Counted from the stretch's first letter, positions 33,336 through 43,123 are shown. The stretch is 64,000 nucleotides of DNA from Pleomorphochaeta sp963678575 (GCA_963678575.2 CAXXHV010000001.1:124001-188000); one strand, 5' to 3'. Numbers and translations are program-made. Notes: generated from the letters alone by a model not told the origin.

Positions 33336-34163
33336 ATGGATGTCAAAGACCTAAAGCAAAAAGCTTTGGAAATTAGAGAAATGACAATTAGAGAAATTGG
33401 ACATTTTGGAGCAGGTCATATTGGTGGAAGTATGTCTATTGTTGAGTTATTAACATATTTATATTACCAAGAACTAAATATTGATCCCAAGAACCCTCAA
33501 AAAGAAGACAGAGACAGATTTGTTTGTTCAAAAGGACATGCAGGACCTGCAGTATATGCAACTTTAGCAAGTAAAGGATACTTTCCAGAAGATTGGTTAT
33601 TAACATTAAACCAAGGAGGAACAAAACTTCCTAGTCATTGTGATATGACAAAAACACCAGGTGTTGATTTCACAGGAGGTTCTTTAGGACAAGGTTTTTC
33701 AGCTGCAGTAGGTATAGCATTAGGGCAAAAAGTAAAAAATATTAATGCGAAAACTTATGTAGTAATTGGAGATGGAGAAAGTCAAGAAGGTCAAATTTGG
33801 GAAGGTGCAGAAACAGCAGCTCAATGGAAACTTGGCAATTTGATTGCTTTTACTGATTTAAATAAATTACAATTAGATGGATATACAGAAGATGTTGTAT
33901 CTATGGATAATGTTGATACTCGTTGGTTAGGCTTTAATTGGCATGTACAAAGAATAAATGGTCATGATTTTAGAGAATTAGCAATAGCAATTGAGAAAGC
34001 AAAAGCTGTTACAGATAGACCTTCAATGATTGTTATGGATACAATAAAATCTTATGGATTTATTCCAGGAGAAGGTACTTGTGCAAATCACAGTATAGCT
34101 TATGATGAAAATGTTGCAGAAAAAGCTATTGAAGAACTTCGAGAAAGAGAAGGAGTAAATTAA
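33336..34163 (+). CDS. tktA: Transketolase, N-terminal subunit
   Basis: The 275-residue protein is the thiamine-diphosphate PP domain: SKGHAGPAVYATLA, GSLGQGFSAAVGIALG and the cofactor motif GDGESQEGQIWEGAETA...N. It ends where full-length transketolase continues into the Pyr domain. The split form is common in anaerobes. The stop overlaps the next start by one base (TAATG), ensuring equal synthesis. It transfers two-carbon units in the pentose phosphate pathway, joined by deoB/deoC pentose entry. Confidence 0.95.
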   Translation: MDVKDLKQKALEIREMTIREIGHFGAGHIGGSMSIVELLTYLYYQELNIDPKNPQKEDRDRFVCSKGHAGPAVYATLASKGYFPEDWLLTLNQGGTKLPSHCDMTKTPGVDFTGGSLGQGFSAAVGIALGQKVKNINAKTYVVIGDGESQEGQIWEGAETAAQWKLGNLIAFTDLNKLQLDGYTEDVVSMDNVDTRWLGFNWHVQRINGHDFRELAIAIEKAKAVTDRPSMIVMDTIKSYGFIPGEGTCANHSIAYDENVAEKAIEELREREGVN

Positions 34164-35107
34164 TGAGAGATACAAGTGATATACAAAACATGCGTGATGC
34201 AGTTATGGCAGCAATTAATGATTTAGCAGCAGAGCATGAAGAGATAGTAATGCTTGATGCAGATTTAGCAAGTTGTTTAGGCTCAAAAAGCTTTCAAGAT
34301 AAATACCCAGAAAGATTCTTTAACTGTGGAATAGCTGAAGCAAATATGGTTGGAGTAGGTGCTGGTTTATCATCAATGGGATTAACTCCTTTTGCACATA
34401 CTTTTGGATGCTTTGCAAGTAGAAGAACCTTTGACCAATTTTTCATATCAGTTGGATATGCACATCAAGTAATACATTTAGTTGGTTCAGATCCAGGAAT
34501 AACAGCTCAGTTAAATGGTGGAACTCATATGCCTTTTGAAGATATAGCATTAATGAGGCAGGTACCAGGAGTAGTAATAATAGATCCATCTGATGCACAA
34601 AGTATGTATGAATTAATTAGACAGGTTTATGAGAATAAAAAACCATCTTATATTCGAACAGCAAGAAAAGGTGTAACTCATAGATATCCAGTTGGAACAA
34701 AAATTGAATTAGGAAAAGGTATTGAATTAAGTAAAGGAAAAGATGTAGCAATAATAGCTTCAGGGCAAACTATGGTAGATGCAGCAACAGGAGCAATAGA
34801 TATCTTAAAAGAAAAAGGTATAGAAGCAACCTTAGTGGATTTACATACAATCCGTCCTTTAGATACTGATTTAGTAGAAGAAGTAGCAAGTAGATGTAAA
34901 AGAATACTTGTATGTGAAAATGGAAGATACAGTGGAGGTGTTGGTGAAATGATATCAGCACATCTAGCAAGAACAAATCCAGTAAAGATGGATTTTGTGA
35001 ATGTTGGAGAGAGATTTGGAGAAGTTGGAAAACTTGATTATTTAGCAAAAACGTTTGGTTTTACTGCTGAAAATATTGCTGAAAAAGCTGAAGCTCTTAC
35101 AAAATAA
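34163..35107 (+). CDS. tktB: Transketolase, C-terminal subunit
   Basis: The 314-residue protein has the Pyr domain with the catalytic Glu region (FFNCGIAEANMVGVGAGLSSMG) and the C-terminal transketolase domain (VDLHTIRPLDTDLVEEVA). It completes the two-subunit enzyme with the gene upstream; start and stop overlap. A perfect 12-pair hairpin follows at 35125-35152. Confidence 0.95.
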   Translation: MRDTSDIQNMRDAVMAAINDLAAEHEEIVMLDADLASCLGSKSFQDKYPERFFNCGIAEANMVGVGAGLSSMGLTPFAHTFGCFASRRTFDQFFISVGYAHQVIHLVGSDPGITAQLNGGTHMPFEDIALMRQVPGVVIIDPSDAQSMYELIRQVYENKKPSYIRTARKGVTHRYPVGTKIELGKGIELSKGKDVAIIASGQTMVDAATGAIDILKEKGIEATLVDLHTIRPLDTDLVEEVASRCKRILVCENGRYSGGVGEMISAHLARTNPVKMDFVNVGERFGEVGKLDYLAKTFGFTAENIAEKAEALTK

Positions 35108-35124
35108 ATTTTATAATGTAAAGG

Positions 35125-35152
35125 TTAGGAGCTGAAGTAATTCAGCTCCTAA
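35125..35152 (+). terminator. Hairpin after the transketolase genes
   Basis: TTAGGAGCTGAA pairs exactly with TTCAGCTCCTAA around GTAA. Only a weak T-rich tail follows, and the next gene starts 16 bases later, so termination may be partial. Confidence 0.6.
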
Positions 35153-35167
35153 TTTAATAGGTCAAAA

Positions 35168-35902
35168 ATGTTAATTAAAACTTATGCTCATAGAGGGTTT
35201 TCTGGTCTTTATCCTGAAAATACAATGATTGCATTTCAAAAAGCTGTTGAAGAAGGCTTTTGTGATGGAATAGAATTGGATGTTCATTTATCTAAAGATG
35301 ATGAATTAGTGATTATCCATGATGAAAAAGTTGATAGAACTACAAATGGAACAGGTTTTGTAAAAGATATGACTTTAAATGAATTGAAGGCATTAGATGC
35401 TAATATTAAATTTAAAGAACTTTACGCAAAACAACAAATACCAACTTTTGAAGAATATTGTGAATATATTAAAGATAAAGATATTATTACAAACATAGAA
35501 GTTAAAACTAATCTTATTTATTATCCTAATATTGAAGAGAAATTATTAAAAATGATTGATGATTATAATCTCAATAAAAAGGTTATTATTTCTTCATTTA
35601 ATCACAGTTCTGTTATTATGACGAAACAAATCAATAAGAATATTAATTGTGGATTATTGGTGGAGTCTCAAGGGATCCTTAATTGTGGAGCTTATGCTAA
35701 AAGATTAGCTATGGAAGCTTATCATCCAGATATTTCTACTTTAACAAAAGCAGATGTAGACGATTGTAAAAAAAATGGAATTCAAATAAATACTTGGACT
35801 GTAAATTCAATGGAAGCTTTAATAAATAGTGTTAATTGGAAAGTTGATGGTATTATAACAAATTATCCAAATGTAGTAAAAAGTTTTTTGAAGGGAATGT
35901 AA
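35168..35902 (+). CDS. Glycerophosphodiester phosphodiesterase (cytosolic GDPD)
   Basis: The 244-residue TIM barrel has the GDPD motifs AHRGFSGLYPENTMIAFQKA, ELDVHLSKDDELVIIHDE and NIEVKT, and QINTWTVN near the end. There is no signal peptide, so it resembles UgpQ rather than periplasmic GlpQ. It releases glycerol-3-P from deacylated phospholipids. It directly abuts the DUF6062 gene (stop 35902, next start 35903), an operon. Confidence 0.93.
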   Translation: MLIKTYAHRGFSGLYPENTMIAFQKAVEEGFCDGIELDVHLSKDDELVIIHDEKVDRTTNGTGFVKDMTLNELKALDANIKFKELYAKQQIPTFEEYCEYIKDKDIITNIEVKTNLIYYPNIEEKLLKMIDDYNLNKKVIISSFNHSSVIMTKQINKNINCGLLVESQGILNCGAYAKRLAMEAYHPDISTLTKADVDDCKKNGIQINTWTVNSMEALINSVNWKVDGIITNYPNVVKSFLKGM

Positions 35903-36649
35903 ATGGGAAAACCCAAGTATAAATTAGAAACAATACCAGTCTGGGATGCTTTAGAAAAAGATTGTGAATGTTTTTTATGTGATTTAATGAAAGAAGCAGA
36001 AACTCATGGAGTTGATTTTTATCTTGGATCTTCTGTTATGAATCCAGAGACAAGAGTTCAAGTGAATGAGTATGGATTTTGTTTTCATCACTTTAATATG
36101 CTTAGTGAAGCTCAAAAAGCACAAGGTCTTGCATTAATTTGTGATACATATTTAGCTGAAAGTAGAAAAAAATTGAATAAAGCTTTTAATAATTTGTTAA
36201 ATACTAAAGCTGGTAGAAAATGTAATAACGATGTTAAGCTCTTTGATTTGGAATTACAAAAAAGAGAAAAAGGTTGTTTAATTTGTACTCAAATGAAGAA
36301 AAGATTAGATAGATATATTTATACTATTATTTATATGTTTAATACCGACGATGATTTTAAAAATGCCTTAAAAAATAGTAAAGGGGTATGTCTTCACCAT
36401 TATAATGAATTAATAAAAAGTGCTGTTGATGTTCTAGGAGCTAAGGATGGTGAAAAATTTATAAAATTTTTTACAGAAATTGAATTGTCAAACTTAGATA
36501 GAATTGCTGATGATGTTTTATGGTTAACTCAAAAATATAAAAGTGAAAATCATGATAAACCTTTTAATGGTTGTGAAGATGCTCATAAAAGAACAGTGAG
36601 TAAAATGATGGGTAAGCATCGAGTTATCGATCCTATTGATAAATTATAA
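35903..36649 (+). CDS. DUF6062 family protein with duplicated Cys/His motifs
   Basis: The 248-residue protein starts like DUF6062 members (YKLETIPVWDALEKDCECFLCDLMKEAE). It shows two similar halves, each with CxxC followed by a C/HH motif: CFLC...FCFHHF (residues about 27 and 65) and CLIC...VCLHHY (about 121 and 158). This looks like a duplicated metal-binding unit. Function is unknown. It is co-transcribed with the glycerophosphodiesterase, with no spacing. Confidence 0.7.
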   Translation: MGKPKYKLETIPVWDALEKDCECFLCDLMKEAETHGVDFYLGSSVMNPETRVQVNEYGFCFHHFNMLSEAQKAQGLALICDTYLAESRKKLNKAFNNLLNTKAGRKCNNDVKLFDLELQKREKGCLICTQMKKRLDRYIYTIIYMFNTDDDFKNALKNSKGVCLHHYNELIKSAVDVLGAKDGEKFIKFFTEIELSNLDRIADDVLWLTQKYKSENHDKPFNGCEDAHKRTVSKMMGKHRVIDPIDKL

Positions 36650-36678
36650 AAAAGGCTAGATATTAATCTAACCTTTTT
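36649..36678. terminator. Bidirectional terminator
   Basis: AAAAAAGGCTAGAT pairs with ATCTAACCTTTTTT around ATTA, between the convergent DUF6062 gene and deoB. Confidence 0.88.
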
Positions 36679-36689
36679 TAATGAAATAA

Positions 36690-37877
36690 TTATTTTATTT
36701 GATCAATAATAGAATGTCCTATTGTATTTTCTGGCATTTTTACTTCAAAATTATCTGCAATTGTACTACCAATAATTGCAAATGTATCATAAACCTCTAA
36801 TTCTTTAGGTTCTTTTAAAGATGGTGAATAAGCTAAAAAAGGAACATATTCTCTAGTATGATCACTACCTGTGTAAGTTGGATCATTTCCATGATCCGCT
36901 GTTATTATTAATAAATCATCATCTTTTAAGTTTTCCAATAATTCGCCTAGTTTAATATCAAAGTTTTCAATTTCTTTTGCATATCCTTTTGGGTCTCTTC
37001 TATGTCCCCACAAAGCATCAAAATCAACTAAATTTGTGAAACAAAGTCCTTTAAAATCTCTTTTAGCAATTTCTATTGTCTGTTCCATTCCATGAACTGA
37101 ACTTTTTGATTTATTAGATTCTGTTAAGCCTTCGCCATCAAATATGTCAAATATTTTTCCTACTGAAATAACATCATAACCCTTTTCTTTTAGCGCATTC
37201 AAAGCTGTTTTTCCATTAGGTTTTAACGCATAATCATGTCTATTTGCAGTACGTTTGAATTCACCTTTTTTCTTTCCAATATATGGTCTTGCGATGACTC
37301 TTCCAACCTTCCATTCGTCTCTAAGTGTTAATTCTCTTGCAATTTCACAGCAACGGTATAATTCTTTTAAATCAAAGGTTTCTTCATTTCCACAGATTTG
37401 CAAAACAGAATCAGCTGAAGTATATACTATCATATTTCCTGTAGCGATTTCCTCTTCTGCTAATTCATCTAAAATTGTAGTACCACTTGAACTTTTGTTA
37501 CCTATTATTTTGTGTCCTGTTCTTTTTTCTAATTCTTCAATTAAATCTTGAGGAAATCCGGTATCAGTAAAAGTTTTAAAAGGTTTTGTTATATGAAGCC
37601 CCATCATTTCCCAGTGTCCAGTCATTGTATCTTTTCCAACACTTTTTTCTGCTAATTTTGTATAATATGCTTTTGGCTCTTTTATGCTTTTTACTTGTTT
37701 TAATGGACATATATTTGCTAAGCCGAGTTCTTGTAAATTTGGTATATTAAAAGAATCTACACTTTGAGAAATATGAGCTAATGTGTTTACATTTATATCT
37801 CCATATTCTTTTGCGTCTTTCATTTCACCAACACCCATTGAATCAATAACGATTGTAAAAATTCTATTGTATTTCAT
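36690..37877 (-). CDS. deoB: Phosphopentomutase
   Basis: The 395-residue alkaline-phosphatase-like enzyme has the metal/phosphorylation motifs DSMGVGEMKDA, VGKDTMTGHWEMMG (the phosphorylated Thr), and ITADHGNDPTYTGSDHTREYVP. It interconverts ribose/deoxyribose 1- and 5-phosphate, feeding deoC (18.4 kb) and transketolase. AGGAGG is five bases before the ATG. Monocistronic. Confidence 0.97.
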   Translation of the reverse strand: MKYNRIFTIVIDSMGVGEMKDAKEYGDINVNTLAHISQSVDSFNIPNLQELGLANICPLKQVKSIKEPKAYYTKLAEKSVGKDTMTGHWEMMGLHITKPFKTFTDTGFPQDLIEELEKRTGHKIIGNKSSSGTTILDELAEEEIATGNMIVYTSADSVLQICGNEETFDLKELYRCCEIARELTLRDEWKVGRVIARPYIGKKKGEFKRTANRHDYALKPNGKTALNALKEKGYDVISVGKIFDIFDGEGLTESNKSKSSVHGMEQTIEIAKRDFKGLCFTNLVDFDALWGHRRDPKGYAKEIENFDIKLGELLENLKDDDLLIITADHGNDPTYTGSDHTREYVPFLAYSPSLKEPKELEVYDTFAIIGSTIADNFEVKMPENTIGHSIIDQIK

Positions 37878-38027
37878 ACTATCCTCCTAGAGGCTGTTCT
37901 AAAGGCTTTCAGCTATTGCTGGTATGTTTCTTTTACATTCTCTTTATATTTTATATACTATATAATAACTATTAAATTACACACTATCAACTAATGATTA
38001 AATTATTTTAAAAAGGAAGGTTATTTT

Positions 38028-38564
38028 ATGTTAAAAAATGTGATAAAACTTAGAAAAGCAGATTTAGAATTTAAAGAACAATTATTAAATTATCAAATTA
38101 GAAATAAAGATTTCTTAAAACCGTATAATCCTCTTTATAAAGAAAGTTTTTATACTTTAAAAAATCAAGAAGATATTTTAGCTCAAAATATTTTGGATTA
38201 TAAAAATGGGAATAATTATGTTTTTTATATTTTTTTAGAAAAAGAAAATCTTTTAATTGGTAAAATTAGTTTATCAAATATTGTAAGAGGTGTTTTTCAA
38301 TCTTGCTTTTTAGGATATTCTCTTGATAAAGATTATTTAAATAATGGTTATATGTCTTTTGCAATATCATCAATCGTAAAATTTGCTTTTGATGATTTGA
38401 AACTTCATCGAATAGAAGCAAATGTTATGCCAAGAAATAAAGCTTCATTAAGAGTTTTAGAAAAAAATAATTTTATAAATGAAGGTTTATCCACTAAATA
38501 TTTGCAGATTAATGGTATTTGGGAAGATCATATTCATATGGTAATTTTAAATAATAATTATTAA
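38028..38564 (+). CDS. GNAT acetyltransferase (RimJ/RimL type)
   Basis: The 178-residue protein has the RimJ-like GNAT fold: IRLRKAD-like start, IGKISLSNIVRGVFQSCFLGYSL, the acetyl-CoA loop region NNGYMSFAISSIV and IEANVMPRNKASLRVLEKNNF. Such enzymes acetylate N-termini of ribosomal proteins or small amines. AAGGAAGG precedes the ATG. Its last four bases overlap the stop of the convergent CDF transporter. Confidence 0.88.
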   Translation: MLKNVIKLRKADLEFKEQLLNYQIRNKDFLKPYNPLYKESFYTLKNQEDILAQNILDYKNGNNYVFYIFLEKENLLIGKISLSNIVRGVFQSCFLGYSLDKDYLNNGYMSFAISSIVKFAFDDLKLHRIEANVMPRNKASLRVLEKNNFINEGLSTKYLQINGIWEDHIHMVILNNNY

Positions 38565-39451
38565 TTGTCATTTTTATATGGGTTTACATGAACCATACAG
38601 TGCTTTACATCAGGGAATTTTTTTTCAATATTTGAATGAACATTAGCAGCAATATTATGTGCTTCAATGAGAGTTAAATTCCCTTCTACAGCTATTTCTA
38701 AATCAATATAACATTTGTTTCCAAATTGTCTAGATTTTAATAAATCAATATCTATTACACCTTTTATATCCATTACTTCTTTTCTTATATCATCAAGGAC
38801 TTTGTTTGAAATGGATGTATCTACCATTTTATTTATTCCATCTTTAAAGATATCAAAAGCTGCTTTTAATATAAATAAACAAATAATTAAAGTGGCAATT
38901 GGATCTAAAATTGGAATTCCATTTTGAGCACCTATTATACCAATTAAAGAGCCTATTGATGATAAGGCATCTGATCTATGGTGCCAAGCATCAGCCATTA
39001 AAGCTCCACTATTTATTTTCTTTGCACCAAATCTTGTATACCAATACATTGTTTCTTTTATTATAATTGAGGTTATTGCTGCAATTAATGCAATTGTTGT
39101 TGGTATTTTTGCATTTAAATATGTTTGAGTTGTTAATCTATTTAATCCACTTGCTCCAATTCCAATACCGGTAATTGCAAGAATTATAGAAAGTATAATA
39201 GCTGTAACACTTTCAAACCTTTCATGCCCATATTGATGGTGAGAATCTGGAGCTTTTTGCGAAATTTTTATACCAATTATTACAATTATTGTTGAGAAAA
39301 CATCAGAAAGCGAATGGATTGAGTCACTTATCAAAGCTTCACTATGTCCTAAAAATCCTGCAAAGAATTTAAAAAATGATAATATAAAATTTGATATAAT
39401 ACTTGTTGTGCTTATGTTTTTTACTGTTTTTTCTTCAATTGTTTTTTTCAT
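38561..39451 (-). CDS. Cation diffusion facilitator (CDF) family transporter
   Basis: The 296-residue protein has six helices with metal-site motifs SDSIHSLSD (TM2) and ADAWHHRSDALSS (TM5), and the C-terminal ferredoxin-like cytosolic domain ending HCMVHVNPY. It exports divalent metal (Zn, Mn, Fe or Co) by proton exchange. The aspS terminator lies just upstream, so it has its own start; no strong ribosome site is seen. Confidence 0.92.
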   Translation of the reverse strand: MKKTIEEKTVKNISTTSIISNFILSFFKFFAGFLGHSEALISDSIHSLSDVFSTIIVIIGIKISQKAPDSHHQYGHERFESVTAIILSIILAITGIGIGASGLNRLTTQTYLNAKIPTTIALIAAITSIIIKETMYWYTRFGAKKINSGALMADAWHHRSDALSSIGSLIGIIGAQNGIPILDPIATLIICLFILKAAFDIFKDGINKMVDTSISNKVLDDIRKEVMDIKGVIDIDLLKSRQFGNKCYIDLEIAVEGNLTLIEAHNIAANVHSNIEKKFPDVKHCMVHVNPYKNDN

Positions 39452-39460
39452 TGTTGTCTC

Positions 39461-39490
39461 AAAAAAATGGAGTATCTATTTAGATACCCC
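39461..39490 (-). terminator. Terminator after aspS
   Basis: Minus strand GGGGTATCT/AGATACTCC (one G-U) with a four-base loop, followed by ATTTTTTT. Confidence 0.8.
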
Positions 39491-39498
39491 AATTTTAT

Positions 39499-41295
39499 TT
39501 ATTCTTTTTTTTCAGGATAAACAACATTTAAGTGTAAATCTTTTAATTGTTGTTCATCGACAAAAGATGGTGAATCATCCATAGGTGATGTAGCTGAAGT
39601 ATTTTTTGGAAAGGCTATAACTTCTTTTATAGAGGTTTGTTCAGCCATAATCATTACCATTCTATCTATACCAGGAGCAATACCACCATGAGGAGGTGCT
39701 CCATATTTGAAGGCATCTAGTAAGAATCCAAATTTTTGTTGAGCTTCTTCTTCGCTGAAATTACAAATATTGAAGATTCTTTTTTGAAGTTCTACATCAT
39801 GAATACGAATTGAACCTGAAGCTACTTCATAACCATTTAATACTAGATCATATAAATCCCCTTTAACAGAACCTGGATCACTTTCTAAAGTATCTAGATA
39901 TTCTACTTGAGGCATACTAAACATATGATGTGCTGCTTCCCAATGGTTTTCATCTTCGTTGAATTCAAATAAAGGAAAATCTACAATCCAACAGAATTTA
40001 AATCCTGGTTGAATTAGTTTTAAATCTTTTCCTAATTTTGATCTTACTGCGCCCATGCTTGTACAACATTTTGTCCAAGTCTTATGAGCAACCATTAAGA
40101 TTAAATCGCCTTCTTTTGCATCAAAAGTAGAAACAACTTCTTCTTCCATACCTACAAAAAACTTCGATACTCCCCCTGATAAAGAATTGTTTTCTCCAAC
40201 CTTCATCCAAGCAAGCCCGTTTGCTCCATATGTTTTTGCTGAATCTTGTAGGGCATCAATGTATTTGCGAGTGAAAGCTACATTTTCACTTTTAGGGGCA
40301 CAAATAGCTTTAACATAACCACCAGCACTTACAATGTCTTTAAATGTTGCAAAACTAGATTTACTTGCTAAATCATTTATGTTTTTAATTTTTAAATCGA
40401 AGCGTAAATCAGGTTTATCATTACCATATGTATTCATACTTTCTTCATATGAAAGTCTAATAAATTCTTTAGGTAATTCTATATTCATTACATTCTTAAA
40501 AACATAATTAAATAAATCTTCCATTAAGTATAGAACATCATCTCTTTTTACAAAGCTCATTTCTAAATCAAGTTGTGTAAATTCTAATTGTCTATCACCT
40601 CTTGCATCTTCATCTCTATAGCATCTAGCTATTTGGTAATATTTATCAAAGCCTCCAACCATTAATATTTGTTTTAATAATTGAGGACTTTGAGGTAGTG
40701 CAAAGAATTTTCCAGGATAAAAACGGGAAGGAACTAAGAAGTCTCTTGCACCTTCTGGAGTGCTTTTTATTAAAGTAGGGGTTTCAATTTCGTAAAAATC
40801 AGTTTTGTAAAGATATTCTCGTATTGCTTTTACAAATTCATGTCTTAATTTTATTCTTTTTTGCATTCCGGTTGATCTTAAATCTAGGTATCTATATTTT
40901 AATCTAAGATCTTCATTTGCTTCAGTTTCATCATCAATCATGAATGGTAAAGGAAGACATTTATTTAAGATTTCTATTTTATCTGCTTTAACTTCAATTT
41001 CGCCAGTTTTCATATCTTTATTGATCATATTATCAGGGCGTAGTCTAACTAGACCAGTAACAGCTATACAGAACTCCATTCTTAGTTTTGAGGCTGTTTC
41101 TTGTAATTCTTTTGAAGCATCATCATCAACTACAACTTGAGTAATTCCGTATCTATCTCTTAGATTTATAAAGTGTAATGCTCCATGATTTCTATCTCTG
41201 TGTACCCAACCATTTAGGATAACAGTTTTTCCTGCATCTGCTTTTGTTAAGCCACCACAAGTGGTTGTTCTTTGTGAAAAAGCTTCTTCTGACAT
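39499..41295 (-). CDS. aspS: Aspartyl-tRNA synthetase (bacterial type)
   Basis: The 598-residue class II synthetase has an OB anticodon domain (VILNGWVHRDRNHG), motif 1 and 2 regions (FLVPSR, FALPQSPQLLKQ, YQIARCYRDEDARGDRQLEFTQLDLE in parts), the GAD insertion with CAPK and motif 3 GGIAPGIDRMVMIM. It charges tRNA-Asp. AAAGGAAA precedes the ATG. Confidence 0.97.
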   Translation of the reverse strand: MSEEAFSQRTTTCGGLTKADAGKTVILNGWVHRDRNHGALHFINLRDRYGITQVVVDDDASKELQETASKLRMEFCIAVTGLVRLRPDNMINKDMKTGEIEVKADKIEILNKCLPLPFMIDDETEANEDLRLKYRYLDLRSTGMQKRIKLRHEFVKAIREYLYKTDFYEIETPTLIKSTPEGARDFLVPSRFYPGKFFALPQSPQLLKQILMVGGFDKYYQIARCYRDEDARGDRQLEFTQLDLEMSFVKRDDVLYLMEDLFNYVFKNVMNIELPKEFIRLSYEESMNTYGNDKPDLRFDLKIKNINDLASKSSFATFKDIVSAGGYVKAICAPKSENVAFTRKYIDALQDSAKTYGANGLAWMKVGENNSLSGGVSKFFVGMEEEVVSTFDAKEGDLILMVAHKTWTKCCTSMGAVRSKLGKDLKLIQPGFKFCWIVDFPLFEFNEDENHWEAAHHMFSMPQVEYLDTLESDPGSVKGDLYDLVLNGYEVASGSIRIHDVELQKRIFNICNFSEEEAQQKFGFLLDAFKYGAPPHGGIAPGIDRMVMIMAEQTSIKEVIAFPKNTSATSPMDDSPSFVDEQQLKDLHLNVVYPEKKE

Positions 41296-41397
41296 AGTAT
41301 TTCCTTTAATTATGTAATTTATTCATTAGATAATATCATTTTGATTAATAAAAAACAATGTTTTTTCTTTTTATATCTTATCATAATTTATAGGCAT

Positions 41398-41463
41398 AAA
41401 AAAAGTTATATACTTCAATTTTTTAAAGATTTTCAGTCTTAAAATAATTAAGTATATAACTTA
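41398..41463 (-). terminator. Terminator of the first psp operon
   Basis: Minus strand AGTTATATACTT pairs with AAGTATATAACT across a 40-nt loop that itself can fold, followed by seven T. Confidence 0.65.
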
Positions 41464-41481
41464 TTTATTTGGAATAAATAA

Positions 41482-42390
41482 CTATTCTGTAGTAGTAATG
41501 TTTATTTCTCCAGAGATGGTTTCTATATTAATTGGTATACCATTTTGAGTGCTATACTTTTTCACATATTCAATATCATCTACAGTTATATCACCGCTGA
41601 GGGTGTTAATATCATATTTATATTCTTTTTTAGGTAAAACTAAATCTATATCGCCAGATATATTTGAAATATTAATTTCATTATTTACTTGAATATTAGA
41701 AAATTCTATATCGGACGAAGTAGCTGAGATGGATAATGTATTTGTATTTATTTCATCTATATAGGAATCTCCAGATACGTTTGAAATAGATATGTTTTCA
41801 CTATTAATACTTGTAATTTCATTTTCTCCGCTAGTTGAAGATATTTCAAAGTTTTTAGAATTAACCTTTCCTAAAGAAATATCAGAAGATGTAGTTTCAA
41901 AAATTATATTATTTCTAGAGTCTATATCTAATAGATTAATATTTCCACTAGTGCTTGATATTTTTAAATCCTCAAAAGAAAAATAATCATAAAAATCTAT
42001 GTTACCACTTATTGTTTTTATATTAAGATTGTTCAAATCAGAGGAAGGTAGATAAAGAGAAATTGTTGGATTTAGATCACCATTAAAAACAAAATTAATT
42101 AGTTTCCTTTTTCTTGTTTCTTTTATGATTGTTTTTCCATTATTATCTTCCTTGACCTCTAAATTAGAATTGTCTGATGCATTATAGACTACTTTTCCTT
42201 CATCCAAAGTATTGTCAACCCAAATATTAATATCCGCAGAAATAGCTGAGATAGATATATCATTTTCATAATTTATAGGTATTTCTATTTTTTTCCTATT
42301 AGAACATTTAGTTGATAGTGTTAGTAGCATGATAAATAAAATCAATATTAATATGAATATTTTATTTGTTTTTGTATCTTTTATTTTCAT
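41482..42390 (-). CDS. Membrane-anchored DUF4097-type beta-strand repeat protein
   Basis: The 302-residue protein has an N-terminal hydrophobic helix (ILILILFIMLLTL) ending at STKC, which could be a relaxed lipobox but lacks a small residue at -1. The rest is a right-handed beta-strand repeat of about 20-residue units such as LNNLNIKTISGNIDF and ISSTSGNINLLDI, matching DUF4097/putative adhesin proteins often found with PspC. The start is set at 42390, just after the pspC stop; the longer frame would overlap pspC by 70 bases. It is last in the psp operon. Envelope stress function likely. Confidence 0.75.
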   Translation of the reverse strand: MKIKDTKTNKIFILILILFIMLLTLSTKCSNRKKIEIPINYENDISISAISADINIWVDNTLDEGKVVYNASDNSNLEVKEDNNGKTIIKETRKRKLINFVFNGDLNPTISLYLPSSDLNNLNIKTISGNIDFYDYFSFEDLKISSTSGNINLLDIDSRNNIIFETTSSDISLGKVNSKNFEISSTSGENEITSINSENISISNVSGDSYIDEINTNTLSISATSSDIEFSNIQVNNEINISNISGDIDLVLPKKEYKYDINTLSGDITVDDIEYVKKYSTQNGIPINIETISGEINITTTE

Positions 42391-42394
42391 TAGT

Positions 42395-42772
42395 CTACTT
42401 GTCTTCGTGGAATCTTTGGTCCCAATCTTTTTCTTTATCAAACATGTCATTTTCCATAGATTCAACTTTTTTCTTTAATTCTTCATATTCTTTTCTCAAT
42501 TCATCAGTAGTTTTTTCTGAATATGAATCATTTTCTTTCTCATATGTATTATGAAAATATGGATCAGAATATGACTTATCATCTGCTGGTATGACTAATG
42601 CTAATATAATATAAATTACAGCGCCAGGAAAAAAACCAGTAAATAATACAACTAAGAATGTTAAAATTTGGAAGGTTCTAACATCTAAATCAGCCCATTG
42701 TGCAATACCAGCACAAACTCCAAATAAACGAGCATTTCTATTTGATCGTCTAATTAATCTTATATCTCTCAT
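42395..42772 (-). CDS. pspC: PspC domain protein with C-terminal coiled coil
   Basis: The 125-residue protein has a PspC domain in the first 65 residues (RSNRNARLFGVCAGIAQWADLDVRTF in parts, then a membrane segment to ALVIPADDKS). The rest is a predicted coiled coil (ELRKEYEELKKKVESMEND). The start is set at ATG 42772 after the upstream stop, with AAAGGTG nine bases before; a GTG at 42784 would overlap. PspC senses envelope damage at the inner membrane in the Psp response. Confidence 0.88.
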   Translation of the reverse strand: MRDIRLIRRSNRNARLFGVCAGIAQWADLDVRTFQILTFLVVLFTGFFPGAVIYIILALVIPADDKSYSDPYFHNTYEKENDSYSEKTTDELRKEYEELKKKVESMENDMFDKEKDWDQRFHEDK

Positions 42773-42776
42773 CACT

Positions 42777-43121
42777 TTATTCACCTTTCTTTTTTTCAGA
42801 TTCCATAATTACTTCTAAATTATTGATTCTTGTCATTAAGTCATCTATGCCTTCTTTCAAATCAGCTCTTTCTTTATTTCTTTCTTCTTTAAAATTTGAT
42901 TTAAATTCTGGGACATAAATATCATCATCCTTGCCATGTCTTTTATTTCTTTTTTCTTTTCTTGAGGTATATGTACTATAAGTTCCTGGTTTATAACCTC
43001 TTCTCATCTCTTCCATTCTCAAGGCAGCATTAATTTTGTCTCTTTCTCTTTTTCTATTATAATCTAGATATGAAGAGAATGCGATAAATGAAAATACAAT
43101 TGCAACAATCAAAACTTCCAT
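42777..43121 (-). CDS. PspB-like small membrane protein
   Basis: The 114-residue protein has one N-terminal membrane helix (LIVAIVFSFIAFSSYLDYN), a basic middle and a charged C-terminal coiled coil (EGIDDLMTRINNLEVIMES). Order and layout are those of PspB, which sits between pspA and pspC; sequence similarity to PspB proper is limited. It lies two bases after pspA and before pspC. Confidence 0.6.
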   Translation of the reverse strand: MEVLIVAIVFSFIAFSSYLDYNRKRERDKINAALRMEEMRRGYKPGTYSTYTSRKEKRNKRHGKDDDIYVPEFKSNFKEERNKERADLKEGIDDLMTRINNLEVIMESEKKKGE

Positions 43122-43123
43122 TT

